A DNA stretch of 64,000 nt from Variovorax paradoxus (GTDB lineage: Bacteria > Pseudomonadota > Gammaproteobacteria > Burkholderiales > Burkholderiaceae_C), in contig NZ_JAGGNV010000003.1 of NCBI RefSeq assembly GCF_018614955.1, forward strand, positions 124,001 to 188,000, read 5' to 3'. A program made the translations under genes and the position numbers. Position 1 is the first letter of the stretch, and the number at the start of each line of letters is the position of its first letter. Below the pieces are notes generated by a model. That model made no database searches. It was not told the DNA's origin and worked only from the letters and a program-made list of their open reading frames with translations. Positions 1-8,450 of the stretch are shown here, one piece after another.

Positions 1-800
1 TGGAAGCCGACCTGGCCGCATTGCACATCTTCGCGAGCCAAGCCTACGGCACGCCTGGCACGGCGCCCTTCGGCACCGCGCTGGACCTGAGCGACTTCGC
101 GCAGTCGCGCAAGATCCTCGACGACAACGGTGCGCCGCAATCGGACATGCACATGGTGCTCGGCTCCGCGGCTGTCGCGAACATCCGTGGCAAGCAAGCC
201 GGCCTGTTCAAGGTCAACGAGGCAGGCACGGACGCGCTGCTGCGCTGGGGCGAGCTCGGTCAGGTCGAAGGCCTGGCCCTGCACAACTCCGGTCAGGTCA
301 AGGTCGCCGTGGCCTCCGGCACCGGCGCGGCCGCAACCACCAACGCAGCGGGCTATGCCGTTGGCGCGACTGTCATCACCTTGGCCTCCGCAGGTACCGG
401 CACGGTCGTCGCCGGCGACTTCGTCTCCTTCGCTGGTGACACCCGCAAGTACGGCGTTGTGACCGGCGATGCCGACGTGTCCAACGGCGGCGCGATCACG
501 ATCGCCGAGCCTGGTCTGCAGAAGGCCATCCCCGCCGCCGCGACTGCGATCACCGTGTCCGCTGCGTCGACCCGCAACATGGCATTCCAGCGCTCGGCGA
601 TCCAGCTGGCCACGCGCGCGCCGGCCATGCCGGAAGGCGGCGACGCTGCGGACGACGTGATGGTGGTGGTCGATCCGAAGTCGGGCATTGCCTTCGAGTT
701 CTGCATCTACAAGCAGAAGCGCCAGGTGCGCTACGAAGTGAACTTGGCGTGGGGCTCCAAGATGGTCGCACCTCGCCACGCCATGGTCCTCTTGGGCTAA
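1..800 (+). CDS. Phage major capsid protein, P22 coat type (5' partial)
   Basis: The gene enters from the left edge; the first complete codon in frame is at position 3, so only the C-terminal part (about 265 residues) is seen. The visible text (segments such as AALHIFASQAYGTPGTAPFG, and the end KRQVRYEVNLAWGSKMVAP) resembles the C-terminal half of P22 gp5-type coat proteins, which assemble the icosahedral head. A Gly/Ala/Thr-rich stretch near residues 100-190 fits an inserted beta domain. It stands directly upstream of head-completion genes and a contractile tail. The family assignment is from recognition of the sequence, not a search; the true start lies outside the window. Confidence 0.75.
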   Translation, partial: EADLAALHIFASQAYGTPGTAPFGTALDLSDFAQSRKILDDNGAPQSDMHMVLGSAAVANIRGKQAGLFKVNEAGTDALLRWGELGQVEGLALHNSGQVKVAVASGTGAAATTNAAGYAVGATVITLASAGTGTVVAGDFVSFAGDTRKYGVVTGDADVSNGGAITIAEPGLQKAIPAAATAITVSAASTRNMAFQRSAIQLATRAPAMPEGGDAADDVMVVVDPKSGIAFEFCIYKQKRQVRYEVNLAWGSKMVAPRHAMVLLG

Positions 801-854
801 TCCACGAGCTGCCCGGGGCTTCGGCCCTCGGCGCTCTCCACTCCGGAGAACATC

Positions 855-1103
855 ATGAACGTGATCAAGATCATGCCCTCGCACGAGAGCCAGGGCCCCT
901 TCGTCCTCATCAACGAAGGCGACTTCGACCCGAAGAAGCACGAGCTCTACGAGCCGCAGCCCGAGATCGAGAAGAAGCCCTCGGACGGTCTGAAGGTCGA
1001 CGAGATCAAGGCAGCACTCGCAGCCAAGAACATCGTCATCCCCGAAGGCGTGACGCTGAAGGCCGATCTGGCCGCGTTGCTGGACGCTGCGCCTGCAGCC
1101 TGA
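855..1103 (+). CDS. Small phage protein with HeH/LEM-like C-terminus
   Basis: This is an 82-residue acidic protein between the coat gene and a head-completion gene. Residues about 45-80 (GLKVDEIKAALAAKNIVIP..LKADLAALLDA) look like the short helix-extended-helix (HeH/LEM/SAP-like) module that many phage head-region proteins carry at their C-terminus; such modules bind nucleic acid or act as assembly tags. The start is chosen because CTCCGGAGAACATC precedes the ATG, giving a good ribosome binding site. The function in this phage is not known; a head-decoration or accessory role is inference from position. Confidence 0.6.
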   Translation: MNVIKIMPSHESQGPFVLINEGDFDPKKHELYEPQPEIEKKPSDGLKVDEIKAALAAKNIVIPEGVTLKADLAALLDAAPAA

Positions 1104-1127
1104 CCCCGCGTCTCAAGAAAGAAACCG

Positions 1128-1532
1128 ATGGCCCTGACCGCCCAGCAGATCGCGGACGTGCGCCGCTTCGCCGGCTATCCGGGCCTCGGCATCGACACGC
1201 CGGCGACCGATCGCAGCGACATGGCGTTCGTCACCTCGCTGCCGAGCCTGCTGCTGCAGACGCTCGCGCACCGCCTCCAGAACCTGACGCCAGAGTCCGA
1301 GACGACGCTGATCAACGTCTACCTGACGAACCTCACCACGCTCGAGGCGGCCATCGTTGGCGCTGCCGCGAACCTGGATACGGATGTTGCCGCGGTCTGG
1401 AAGCACAACAAGCGCGAGGTCGCGGACCGCTCCAGCCTGTTCGACGGATGGCGTCGGCGCATGTGCGGCTTCCTCGGCGTGGCGCCAGGTCCCGCGCTGG
1501 GCGATGGTGTCATGCGCATCGCGCGCTCCTGA
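1128..1532 (+). CDS. Head-completion / head-tail connector protein (putative)
   Basis: A 134-residue, mostly helical protein following the capsid gene. In tailed phages with this gene order, one or two small proteins between the coat protein and the tail sheath close the head vertex and attach the tail. No catalytic motif is visible. The stop at 1532 is three bases from the next ATG, so the two are co-translated. Role assigned from position only. Confidence 0.5.
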   Translation: MALTAQQIADVRRFAGYPGLGIDTPATDRSDMAFVTSLPSLLLQTLAHRLQNLTPESETTLINVYLTNLTTLEAAIVGAAANLDTDVAAVWKHNKREVADRSSLFDGWRRRMCGFLGVAPGPALGDGVMRIARS

Positions 1533-1535
1533 GTC

Positions 1536-2204
1536 ATGGACGCCGCTACCCTCCAAGACCGGATCAACAAGGGCTATGGGAAGGCGGCCGCGCGCCTGGG
1601 CATCCTGCACAGCGTCGCCCGGCCGCTGACCGCCGCTGCGCCGCTGCTGAACATCCAGGGCACGCTGCTGTGCAGCTTCAACGCCGAGGACTGGAAATAC
1701 CTCAAGCCGAACAAGTACGGCCGGCCGACCTGGTACGGCCTGTTCGACGGCAGCCTGACGCGCGCCGGCGACTACCTGATCGGCCCAGCCGTCACCTACT
1801 TCATCGCCGCACAGCAGCCGCTGCTGTCGATCCTGTGCGTCGACTGCAATCGCCAGGTGGCGCTGTTGCGCCCCCCGCCTGCTGCGGCATCCACGGGTGC
1901 CCAGGGCTACGGAGGCACCTGCGCCGCTGACAGCACGCCGGCACTTGGCACCGTCGATGCGAACGGCGCGCTCGTGAACGGCTGGCCCTGCTCGATCCTG
2001 TTGGGCGGCCGGCAGGAGCACGGCACGAACCTGCCGATGGCAGTGAACAACGCGGGATTCCAGATCCTGCTGCCGCCCTCGGTGCCGATCGTCATCCGGG
2101 CCAGCGACATCTTCCTCGACGACCTCGGGCGCCGCTACATCGCCGAGGCCGCAGAGCTCAGCGATCTGGGTTGGCGCATCAATGCGCGCGAGGCGCACGT
2201 CTGA
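1536..2204 (+). CDS. Phage structural protein, head-tail joining region
   Basis: A 222-residue protein without a recognised family. It contains aromatic segments (WKYLKPNKYGRPTWYGLFDG) and two Cys near residues 102-105 (ILCVDC), with no signal peptide or membrane segment. Its stop overlaps the next start by one base (TGATG at 2202-2206), typical of this late operon. Position between connector and sheath genes suggests a tail-terminator or head-closure job, which is inference. Confidence 0.5.
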   Translation: MDAATLQDRINKGYGKAAARLGILHSVARPLTAAAPLLNIQGTLLCSFNAEDWKYLKPNKYGRPTWYGLFDGSLTRAGDYLIGPAVTYFIAAQQPLLSILCVDCNRQVALLRPPPAAASTGAQGYGGTCAADSTPALGTVDANGALVNGWPCSILLGGRQEHGTNLPMAVNNAGFQILLPPSVPIVIRASDIFLDDLGRRYIAEAAELSDLGWRINAREAHV

Positions 2205-3040
2205 TGGCCGACATGACCGATGTGGCCGACGTGCTGGTCGGCCTGATTGCCGCGGCCGTCTATCCGAACGGCACAACTCAGCCGCCGGCGGGTGGCGTGC
2301 AGGCGAAGATCTACCAGGGCTGGCCGGATCCTGCCCAGTTGCAGGCCGACCTGAAGGCGAAGATTGCGCACGTCACGGTCTGGCCGACGCCGACTTCAAA
2401 GATCACCACGCGCCGGATCCCGGAATGGCAGGTGCTGACGCCGCCGGCGCCGACACTCGCGGCGGCCGTGGCCGGAACCAGCTTCACCCTCTCCGGCACC
2501 GTCTCCACGCCGCAGGCGGTGGCTCTGATCATCGACGGCAAGGATTACGCCCGAGCCGTCCAGGTGGGCGACACGTTGGACTCGATCGCGGCGGCCATGG
2601 CAACCCTGATCGCCGTCGATCAGCCTGCATCTGCGGTTGGCGCGGTGGTGACCATCCCGGGCTCGCACCAGGTGATCGCGCGCATCGTCGCGAACGGCAC
2701 CAGCGCGAAAGAAGTCGCACGCGAGACCCGAATTTTCAAGATCAGCATCTGGGCCGACTGCTTCGAGCGCCGCGAGCCGCTCGCGAAGGTCATCGGCCCG
2801 ATGCTGGCAGGCCTCACGCGCCTGGCCATGCCAGATGGCACCGACGCGACCGTCGAGTACGCCGGCAGCGCGCAGGTCGACACCGATCAGAAGCAGGGCA
2901 TCTTTCGCCGCGACATCGACCTCGCCATCGACTACGGAACGATCGTCACGCGCACCGACAACACCGTCGGGATTCTGCAGACGCGGCCCGCTCTGATCGT
3001 GGACGCGACGGTCACCGTTCTCCCCATCATCAACCAGTGA
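2204..3040 (+). CDS. Phage tail-completion-like structural protein
   Basis: A 278-residue protein starting at the ATG that overlaps the previous stop; a TTG 33 bases upstream is in frame but lies inside the previous gene. The N-terminus (DVADVLVGLIAAAVYPNGT) and the C-terminal section (TRIFKISIWADCFERREPLAKVI..DIDLAIDYGTIV) resemble tail terminator/completion proteins of contractile-tailed phages. A Thr/Ala-rich middle domain (residues about 85-170) looks like an inserted beta domain. Assignment rests on gene order and general features. Confidence 0.5.
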   Translation: MADMTDVADVLVGLIAAAVYPNGTTQPPAGGVQAKIYQGWPDPAQLQADLKAKIAHVTVWPTPTSKITTRRIPEWQVLTPPAPTLAAAVAGTSFTLSGTVSTPQAVALIIDGKDYARAVQVGDTLDSIAAAMATLIAVDQPASAVGAVVTIPGSHQVIARIVANGTSAKEVARETRIFKISIWADCFERREPLAKVIGPMLAGLTRLAMPDGTDATVEYAGSAQVDTDQKQGIFRRDIDLAIDYGTIVTRTDNTVGILQTRPALIVDATVTVLPIINQ

Positions 3041-3047
3041 GGTTTCC

Positions 3048-3212
3048 ATGAAGCTCGTAGTCACCCATGCGTTCGGCCAGTACGAGCCGGGCAACGTCAT
3101 CACCGATCCCAAGGAGATCGCGGCCGTGCTGGAAAGCCATGCCGCGAGTGTCGTGAAGGTCGCGGCCGACAAAGCGGCCACCGAAGCACCGGCGGCCGGC
3201 AAGCGCGGCTGA
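3048..3212 (+). CDS. Very small phage protein (54 aa)
   Basis: A 54-codon frame with an RBS-like GAGG seven bases before the ATG, filling the space between the upstream gene and the sheath gene. It begins MKLVVTHAFGQYEPGNVITD and ends with an Ala/Lys-rich tail. The beginning has the form of small phage proteins with a KxxxTHxFGxYxxGxxIxD pattern found just before sheath genes. No function is known. Confidence 0.6.
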   Translation: MKLVVTHAFGQYEPGNVITDPKEIAAVLESHAASVVKVAADKAATEAPAAGKRG

Positions 3213-3240
3213 TCCCCCCAACCATCGATAGGAGGCTCCA

Positions 3241-4767
3241 ATGCCCGTTGTCCAACAGGGGTCGATCAATACGACCGCTCTCATCGTCCCCGACCTGTAC
3301 GTGCAGATCGTGCCGCCGCAGGTGCAGCTGCTCAACGGCGTGCCGACCAACATCCTCGGCGTCGTCGGCACCGCGCAATGGGGCCCGGTGAACTCGCCGG
3401 TCATCCTCGGCAGCATGCAGGACTACGCCCTGCAGTTCGGCGCCCTCCAGAACCGCAAGTACGACATGGGCACGATCGTTGCCACGGCCGTGCTGCAGGG
3501 TGCGGCGAACTTCCGAGGTGTCCGCGTGACCGACGGTACGGACGTCGCCGCCTCGGTGATCATCCTCACGAACTGCCTGACGCTGACCGCCAAGTACACC
3601 GGCACGCTGGGCAACACCATCGTGGCGTCCACCGCCCCGGGCAGCGCCGCCAACACCTCGCGGATCACGATCGGCATGCCCGGCCGCGCGCCCGAGGTGT
3701 TCGACAACATCCCCGGCACCGGCAATGCCCTGTGGGTCAACATTGCCGCCGCGATCAACGCCGGCCAGAACGGCCTGCGCGGCAAGTCCGACTTGGTGGT
3801 GGCCACGGCCGGCGTAGGCGTCACGGCCGTCGCCGCCGCCAGCTACACCCTGGCCAGCGGCACCGACGGCGTGACGACCATCACAGGCGCGACGCTCATC
3901 GGCCTGGACACCGGTACCCGCACCAGCATGTACGCGCTGCGCGGCACCGGCGCGTCGATCGGTGTGCTCGCCGACTGCGACACGTCCAGCACCTGGACCA
4001 CGCAGGTCGCTTTCGGGTTCTCCGAGGGCATCTACATGATCGGCGTGGGCCCGGCCGGCGACACCATCGCCAACGCGGTGAGCACCAAGGCATCTGCGGG
4101 CATCGATGCCTACCCGTTCAAGCTGCTGCACGGCGACTGGATCCTGTGGGCGGACCCAGTCGCAGGCATCACGCGCCTCGTGTCGCCGCAGGGCTTCTCC
4201 GCCGGCCGCCTGGCCAACCTATCGCCCGAGCAGTCCTCGCTGAACAAGCCGCTGTTCGGGATCGTCGGAACCCAGCGCAGTCAGGTGAACCAGGTCTACG
4301 GTGCCGCCGAGCTGCAGGCGCTCTTCCAGGCGAACATCGACCTGATCTGCAACCCGATTCCCGCCGGCAACATGTTTGGCGCGCGGCTGGGCCACAACTC
4401 GAGCACCAATCCGGTCATCAGCGGCGACAACTATACCCGGATGACCAACTACATCGCCTACACGCTGAACGCGGGCATGGGCCGTGTCGTCGGCAAGCTG
4501 CAGTCGATCCAGCCGAGCGATCCGGTGCGGCGCGAGGTCTCTGCGACGCTCGCGGCGTTCCTCCAGGCCATGGTCGACGAGGCCATGATCGACGAGTACA
4601 GCGTCATCTGCGACCTGACCAACAACACGCCGAATCGCATCGCGCTCGGCTACCTGCAGGCCGACGTCAAGGTCCGCTATCTCTCGGTCATCGAGAAGTT
4701 CCTCATCAACATGGAGGGCGGCCAATCGGTGCAGGTTGCTCGCCAGCAAACCAGCGCCGCGGCGTAA
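3241..4767 (+). CDS. Contractile tail sheath protein
   Basis: The 508-residue product fits the size of myovirus sheath subunits (about 400-700). The N-terminus (LNGVPTNILGVVGTAQWGPVN) is the conserved N-terminal motif of sheath proteins and the C-terminus (NRIALGYLQADVKVRYLSVIEKFLINMEGG) matches their conserved C-terminal domain. Sheath subunits form a helical sleeve around the tube that contracts on attachment. An ATAGGAGG RBS precedes the ATG. The tube gene follows after 12 bases. This gene establishes that the phage is a myovirus. Confidence 0.93.
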   Translation: MPVVQQGSINTTALIVPDLYVQIVPPQVQLLNGVPTNILGVVGTAQWGPVNSPVILGSMQDYALQFGALQNRKYDMGTIVATAVLQGAANFRGVRVTDGTDVAASVIILTNCLTLTAKYTGTLGNTIVASTAPGSAANTSRITIGMPGRAPEVFDNIPGTGNALWVNIAAAINAGQNGLRGKSDLVVATAGVGVTAVAAASYTLASGTDGVTTITGATLIGLDTGTRTSMYALRGTGASIGVLADCDTSSTWTTQVAFGFSEGIYMIGVGPAGDTIANAVSTKASAGIDAYPFKLLHGDWILWADPVAGITRLVSPQGFSAGRLANLSPEQSSLNKPLFGIVGTQRSQVNQVYGAAELQALFQANIDLICNPIPAGNMFGARLGHNSSTNPVISGDNYTRMTNYIAYTLNAGMGRVVGKLQSIQPSDPVRREVSATLAAFLQAMVDEAMIDEYSVICDLTNNTPNRIALGYLQADVKVRYLSVIEKFLINMEGGQSVQVARQQTSAAA

Positions 4768-4779
4768 CAGGAGAAGCAC

Positions 4780-5217
4780 ATGCCGATGAATGGACAAACG
4801 GTCGGACGCGACGTAGCGCTCGACCTCTTCACCTCGCGCGGCCTGCTCGTCGTCGAGCCCAAGGCCATTACGAGCTTCACCAGCGCGCCGACCACCACGA
4901 ACACGGCGAGCAAGGGGTTGGACGGGATCACGCGCTTCGGCGTGTTCCCCGACGGATGGAGCGGCAGCTTCGACGTGGACCGGATGAACGGCAACCTCGA
5001 TGCCTACTGGGCGCAGATCGAGGCCGACTTCTACAACGGGGTGAACATCCTGCCGGGCACGATCCAGGAGACCATCCAGGAGCCGGACGGCTCGATCAGC
5101 CAGTACCGCTACACCGGCGTGATGTTCGACTTCAAGGACGCCGGCAGCAAGGCCGCCAACCAGCTGGTCAAGCAGAAGCTCAGCTTCGTGGCCGCGCGCC
5201 GGATCCGGGTGTCCTGA
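4780..5217 (+). CDS. Tail tube protein
   Basis: A 145-residue protein directly behind the sheath, the standard place for the tube subunit of contractile tails. The text GRDVALDLFTSRG near the start and the body GSFDVDRMNGNLDAYWAQIEADFY are typical of myoviral tube proteins. Subunits stack as hexameric rings to form the conduit for DNA. The stop overlaps the ATG of the chaperone gene (TGATG). Confidence 0.85.
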   Translation: MPMNGQTVGRDVALDLFTSRGLLVVEPKAITSFTSAPTTTNTASKGLDGITRFGVFPDGWSGSFDVDRMNGNLDAYWAQIEADFYNGVNILPGTIQETIQEPDGSISQYRYTGVMFDFKDAGSKAANQLVKQKLSFVAARRIRVS

Positions 5218-5594
5218 TGGATGGGCTCAAGGTCACAATGATCGACGACACCCCCTCGGCGCAGGTCGTGAAGACGGCCAACGCCGAGCACGTGGTGGTG
5301 GGCGGCGGCCACTCGATCACGCTGCGGAAGCCTGGCGTGCTGGCGCAGTTCAAGGTCGTCGAGATGCTGGGCGCCAACGCGGCCGTGAACTCGGTGTTCA
5401 TGGGCATGGTGTTCCCCATCCTCTACGTCACCGCCATCGACGGCGAACCGGTCCCGCGCTGCACCACGCGGAACGAGCTGGACGCGCTGATCCAGCGGCT
5501 CGACGAAGACGGTGTCGCCGCCGTGATGAACGGCGTGCAGGAGCACTTCGGCAATCCAGATCCCGAGAAGGACGCGGCTGCCGTAAAAAACTAG
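5217..5594 (+). CDS. Tail assembly chaperone, short (unshifted) form
   Basis: A 125-residue zero-frame product that starts at the ATG overlapping the tube stop. The Lys/Gly-rich beginning and RNELDALIQRLDEDGVAAVMNGVQ near the end match tail chaperones located between tube and tape-measure genes, which keep the tape measure soluble during tail assembly. It ends at TAG just after an A AAA AAC heptamer, so a fraction of ribosomes should produce the longer form annotated separately. Confidence 0.8.
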   Translation: MDGLKVTMIDDTPSAQVVKTANAEHVVVGGGHSITLRKPGVLAQFKVVEMLGANAAVNSVFMGMVFPILYVTAIDGEPVPRCTTRNELDALIQRLDEDGVAAVMNGVQEHFGNPDPEKDAAAVKN

Positions 5595-5773
5595 GCCAGG
5601 CCACGGTCTTCCGGGAGTGCTTGTGGCTGATCAAGCACAACGTCCCGTTCGACGTGGCCTTCCAGATGGACGACGTGACGCGCACGGCCATGTGCATCGT
5701 GTTCGCGGAGATGGAGGGCGGCGAGTTCGACTGGCACTCCATGACGTGGAGGGAGCAGGGCAATGGAACTTGA
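5217..5773 (+). CDS. Tail assembly chaperone, -1 frameshift extended form
   Basis: Reading 5217-5590 in frame 0, slipping one base back, then reading from C5591 to the TGA at 5771-5773 adds 60 codons. The added text (VFRECLWLIKHNVPFDVAFQ, then MDDVTRTAMCIVF, then EMEGGEFDWHSMTWRE) strongly resembles the conserved C-terminal part of phage GT-type chaperones (the DD..R.A...GE.EGG.FDW pattern). It has no start codon of its own in a sensible place, so frameshifting is the natural explanation. The extension overlaps the next gene's ATG at 5763. Analogous to lambda gpG/gpGT. Confidence 0.75.
5585..5591 (+). promoter_or_regulatory. Programmed -1 frameshift slippery heptamer
   Basis: The heptamer A AAA AAC stands with zero-frame codons AAA (5586-5588) and AAC (5589-5591), two codons ending one base before the zero-frame TAG (5592-5594). 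This is a canonical X XXY YYZ site. Both tRNAs can re-pair after a one-base backward slip. The conserved peptide in the -1 frame downstream supports real use. Confidence 0.75.
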
Positions 5774-6245
5774 CAGCTTCGGCGCTCTCGGCGCGCACTT
5801 CGCGCGGCTGGCCGCCGGCGGCGAGGCGGTGACCCATCACATCGCCGCGGAAGGCGCCAAGGTCATCCAGGAGGATGCGAAGAGCCGATTCGGCAGCTAC
5901 CAGGACGGCGGCGGAGGCTTCCCGGCCTGGGCCAACTTGGCGCCGGCCACGGTCGACGACCGGATCCGCCGCGGCTTCACGCCAGACGATCCGCTGTTGC
6001 GCACCGGCGGACTGCGGGACTCGATCGTGACGAAGGCTGAAGGGGCTGTCGCGGTGGTGGCCAGCACCGATCCAGTGATGCTCTACCAAGAGCAGGGGAC
6101 TGCGACGATTCCGCCGCGGCCGGTGCTAGGGCCGGCGGGGCTCAACTCGGAGAAGACGGTCGGACGAGTGGCGGCGCGCACGCTGGTCGCGTGGATCTCG
6201 GGCATCGGCTGGCGCCGGCCGCGGATCACTCTCGAGGACCTGTGA
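5763..6245 (+). CDS. Phage virion morphogenesis / minor tail protein
   Basis: A 160-residue protein with features of the phage virion morphogenesis (gpS/HK97 gp10-like) families: a helical start, the segment FPAWANLAPATVDDRIRRGF, then PLLRTGGLRDSI followed by YQEQGTATIPPRPVLGPAG. The pattern L.TG.L..SI ... Y...HE.G....PPRP is typical for tail-completion proteins of this group. It starts inside the frameshift extension of the chaperone gene. Confidence 0.65.
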   Translation: MELDSFGALGAHFARLAAGGEAVTHHIAAEGAKVIQEDAKSRFGSYQDGGGGFPAWANLAPATVDDRIRRGFTPDDPLLRTGGLRDSIVTKAEGAVAVVASTDPVMLYQEQGTATIPPRPVLGPAGLNSEKTVGRVAARTLVAWISGIGWRRPRITLEDL

Positions 6246-6447
6246 AGGCGAGGAGCGAGACGATGCTCCAGAAGACAGCGAACCAGAACCAGCCCGCCTC
6301 GCGCCAGGTCATGCGCTTGTAGCGCCACCAGAGCGAAGGCTTCGGATGCAGCTGCCGCGCGTGCTCCTTTCGCAGATCCGGGTATTGCACCCAGCTCACG
6401 CGCTCGGCCAGCCACTCATGCACACGAATTTTCATGCTCAGCCGCAT
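6226..6447 (-). CDS. Antisense small membrane protein inside the tail operon
   Basis: A 73-residue protein encoded against the direction of every surrounding tail gene, in the only substantial gap (6246-6474) of that operon. The ATG has a good upstream RBS (GAGAGG, six bases away). The body is Trp-rich (LVWWRYK-like segment, TWREAGWFWFAVFWSIVSLL) and residues about 52-68 form one membrane span near the C-terminus. The last 20 bases overlap the end of the upstream plus-strand gene. It resembles a moron: an independently expressed gene inserted between late genes. Function unknown. Confidence 0.6.
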   Translation of the reverse strand: MRLSMKIRVHEWLAERVSWVQYPDLRKEHARQLHPKPSLWWRYKRMTWREAGWFWFAVFWSIVSLLAFTGPRE

Positions 6448-6474
6448 GGAAACCTCTCAAGTTAGGGCGTCCAG

Positions 6475-8448
6475 ATGTTCGAAGCCTATTCCGTCGGCGT
6501 CACGCTCCGCATCAACAATCTAGCTTCGCCGACGCTCGCGTTGATCGCGCGGGACCTGGAGAAGCTGGAAACGCTCTCGGTAGCGCTGAAGTCTACGCTT
6601 CGCACCATCGGAGCGGAATCCGCGGGCCTGCGCGCGATCGCGGCCGCAGGTAACGCTTCGGCGACGGCGCTGGAGCGCGCGACGCGCAGCGCGCAGTCGC
6701 TGCAGGCGCATCTGGCGGCAGTGCGTGCGACGTCCGCGTCGATGCCTGCGATCGCCCCGCACATGGGCGGTGGCAGCGGTGGCGGCGGCGGCCCACGCGT
6801 GATCCCGGGGGTTGGCGGAGGCGGAGGAGGCGGTGGCGGGCACGCCGGCGGCGGCCACGGCCGCAACCAGGGCGGCTTCCACGGCGGCAACATCCACATG
6901 GGTCCGGGCGGGATCGGCATCGGCTCCGTCGGCCTGGGCGCCGGCAATGCCTTCGTGCCGCTGGCCGTCACCGCGGGCATGCTCTATGGCGGCCACTCGC
7001 TCTACGAAGCCGCACGCGACTACGAGACGGCCGCCACGCGTTTCAAGACGCTCAACCTGGGCGCGGAGGTCAACAAGCAGGCGAACGACTTCGCGCGCGG
7101 CACGCGCGTCTTCGGCGTGGCCAGCAAGGACCTGATGGACACGGTGCGCGAGTCCGTGGGCATGTTCGGCAGCATGCCCAACGCCGTGAAGCTCGCGCCG
7201 ATGATCGCCCAGCTCAATGCGGCCAATTCCGGCCTCTTCGGCGGCAAGATCGGCGGCATCGACGAGGGGGCGGCCCGGTCGCTCATGCGTTTCAACGACA
7301 TGCGCGGGCTGACCGACTCGCCGCAGGACTTCATGCGCGGCCTCAACCTGGCCCAGCGCATGGTCACCGGCTCCGGCGGTGCGCTCAAGTTCTCCGACCT
7401 CGAGCAGATGGCCAAGCGCGGCGGCGCGGCCTTCAAGGGGCTCAGCGACGAGGGCATCATGATGCTCGGCACGCTCGCGCAGGAGCAGGGCGGGGCGACC
7501 ACCGGTACCGCTCTGATGTCGCTCTACCAGAACCTGGTGGCCGGCCGCACGACGAAGAAGACGATGGCCGCGCTGTCCGAGGCTGGCCTCGTGACGCTTG
7601 GCTCGGTGATGCACGGCAACGTGGGCGGCAAGGCCTACAGCACGACGCAGATCACCGCGATCAAGGACGAGAAGATGCTGCGCGAGAACCCCGCGCAGTG
7701 GCTGATGACCTACGGCACGGCCGCGGCGAAGGCCGCCGGCGCGACCACCGACTCCGAAATCATCTCCTTCATGAACAAGCTGGTGTCGAACCGCACCGGC
7801 AGCAACATGGCGGCGAACTTCACGACCCAGCAGATGCAGGCCCTGCGCGACCAGCGGCTGATCAAGGGTGCGATGGGCGCCGAGCAGACCGTCGGCGCCT
7901 GGCAGAAGACGCTGGGCGGCAAAGAGGCGGAGTTCATCGCTTCGTGGAACAACTTCAAGACGGAGTTCGGGACCGCCGCCCTGCCGGCGTTCTCCAACAT
8001 GCTCACCAACGCCGCGGGCTTCCTGCGCAGCGTCTCCGGCTTCATGGAGCGCAATGCCGGCCTGATCAGCGCGATGGGCACCGGCATCGGCTGGCTCGAC
8101 AAGTTCTCGCCCACCGGGGTGCTGAAGAACGCGATCGGCGCTGGTCTCGACGTGTTCGGCGGCGCAAAGGGCGAATCGTGGGGTGGCGAGGGACGGCGGG
8201 GAGCCGGCGGCGCTGGGGGCTTCGTTGGCAATTCGACAGGCGGCGGCGCCTTCACCGGCTACCGGGCGCCGCGCGGCGCCGGCGCGCAGATGGTCCAGGT
8301 CGAGAGCACGGTGGTGCTCGATGGCAAGGCGATCGGTCGCGCGGTGACCCAGCACCAGGCGAAAGAGATGACGCGGCCCAGCACCGGCGCGCGCACCGCC
8401 GACGGCCGGATGTCGCTGCGGGCATTCGACATCGCGACGGGAGGCTGA
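6475..8448 (+). CDS. Tail tape measure protein
   Basis: A 657-residue protein placed after the chaperone region, as expected for a tape measure. Residues about 15-95 are coiled-coil-like, followed by a strikingly Gly/His-rich linker (about 100-155). The later body (EAARDYETAATRFKTLNLG, then the FARGTRVFGVASKDLMDTVRE region) matches the TP901-like tape-measure core. The length of this protein sets tail length; 657 residues predicts a fairly short tail. It lacks the lytic transglycosylase domain that some have. Confidence 0.85.
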   Translation: MFEAYSVGVTLRINNLASPTLALIARDLEKLETLSVALKSTLRTIGAESAGLRAIAAAGNASATALERATRSAQSLQAHLAAVRATSASMPAIAPHMGGGSGGGGGPRVIPGVGGGGGGGGGHAGGGHGRNQGGFHGGNIHMGPGGIGIGSVGLGAGNAFVPLAVTAGMLYGGHSLYEAARDYETAATRFKTLNLGAEVNKQANDFARGTRVFGVASKDLMDTVRESVGMFGSMPNAVKLAPMIAQLNAANSGLFGGKIGGIDEGAARSLMRFNDMRGLTDSPQDFMRGLNLAQRMVTGSGGALKFSDLEQMAKRGGAAFKGLSDEGIMMLGTLAQEQGGATTGTALMSLYQNLVAGRTTKKTMAALSEAGLVTLGSVMHGNVGGKAYSTTQITAIKDEKMLRENPAQWLMTYGTAAAKAAGATTDSEIISFMNKLVSNRTGSNMAANFTTQQMQALRDQRLIKGAMGAEQTVGAWQKTLGGKEAEFIASWNNFKTEFGTAALPAFSNMLTNAAGFLRSVSGFMERNAGLISAMGTGIGWLDKFSPTGVLKNAIGAGLDVFGGAKGESWGGEGRRGAGGAGGFVGNSTGGGAFTGYRAPRGAGAQMVQVESTVVLDGKAIGRAVTQHQAKEMTRPSTGARTADGRMSLRAFDIATGG

Positions 8449-8450
8449 GC

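Noticed and set aside
6475..8448. Gly/His-rich section of the tape measure as a metal-binding domain
   Set aside because: It is a flexible low-complexity linker between helical parts; no fixed His spacing is seen.
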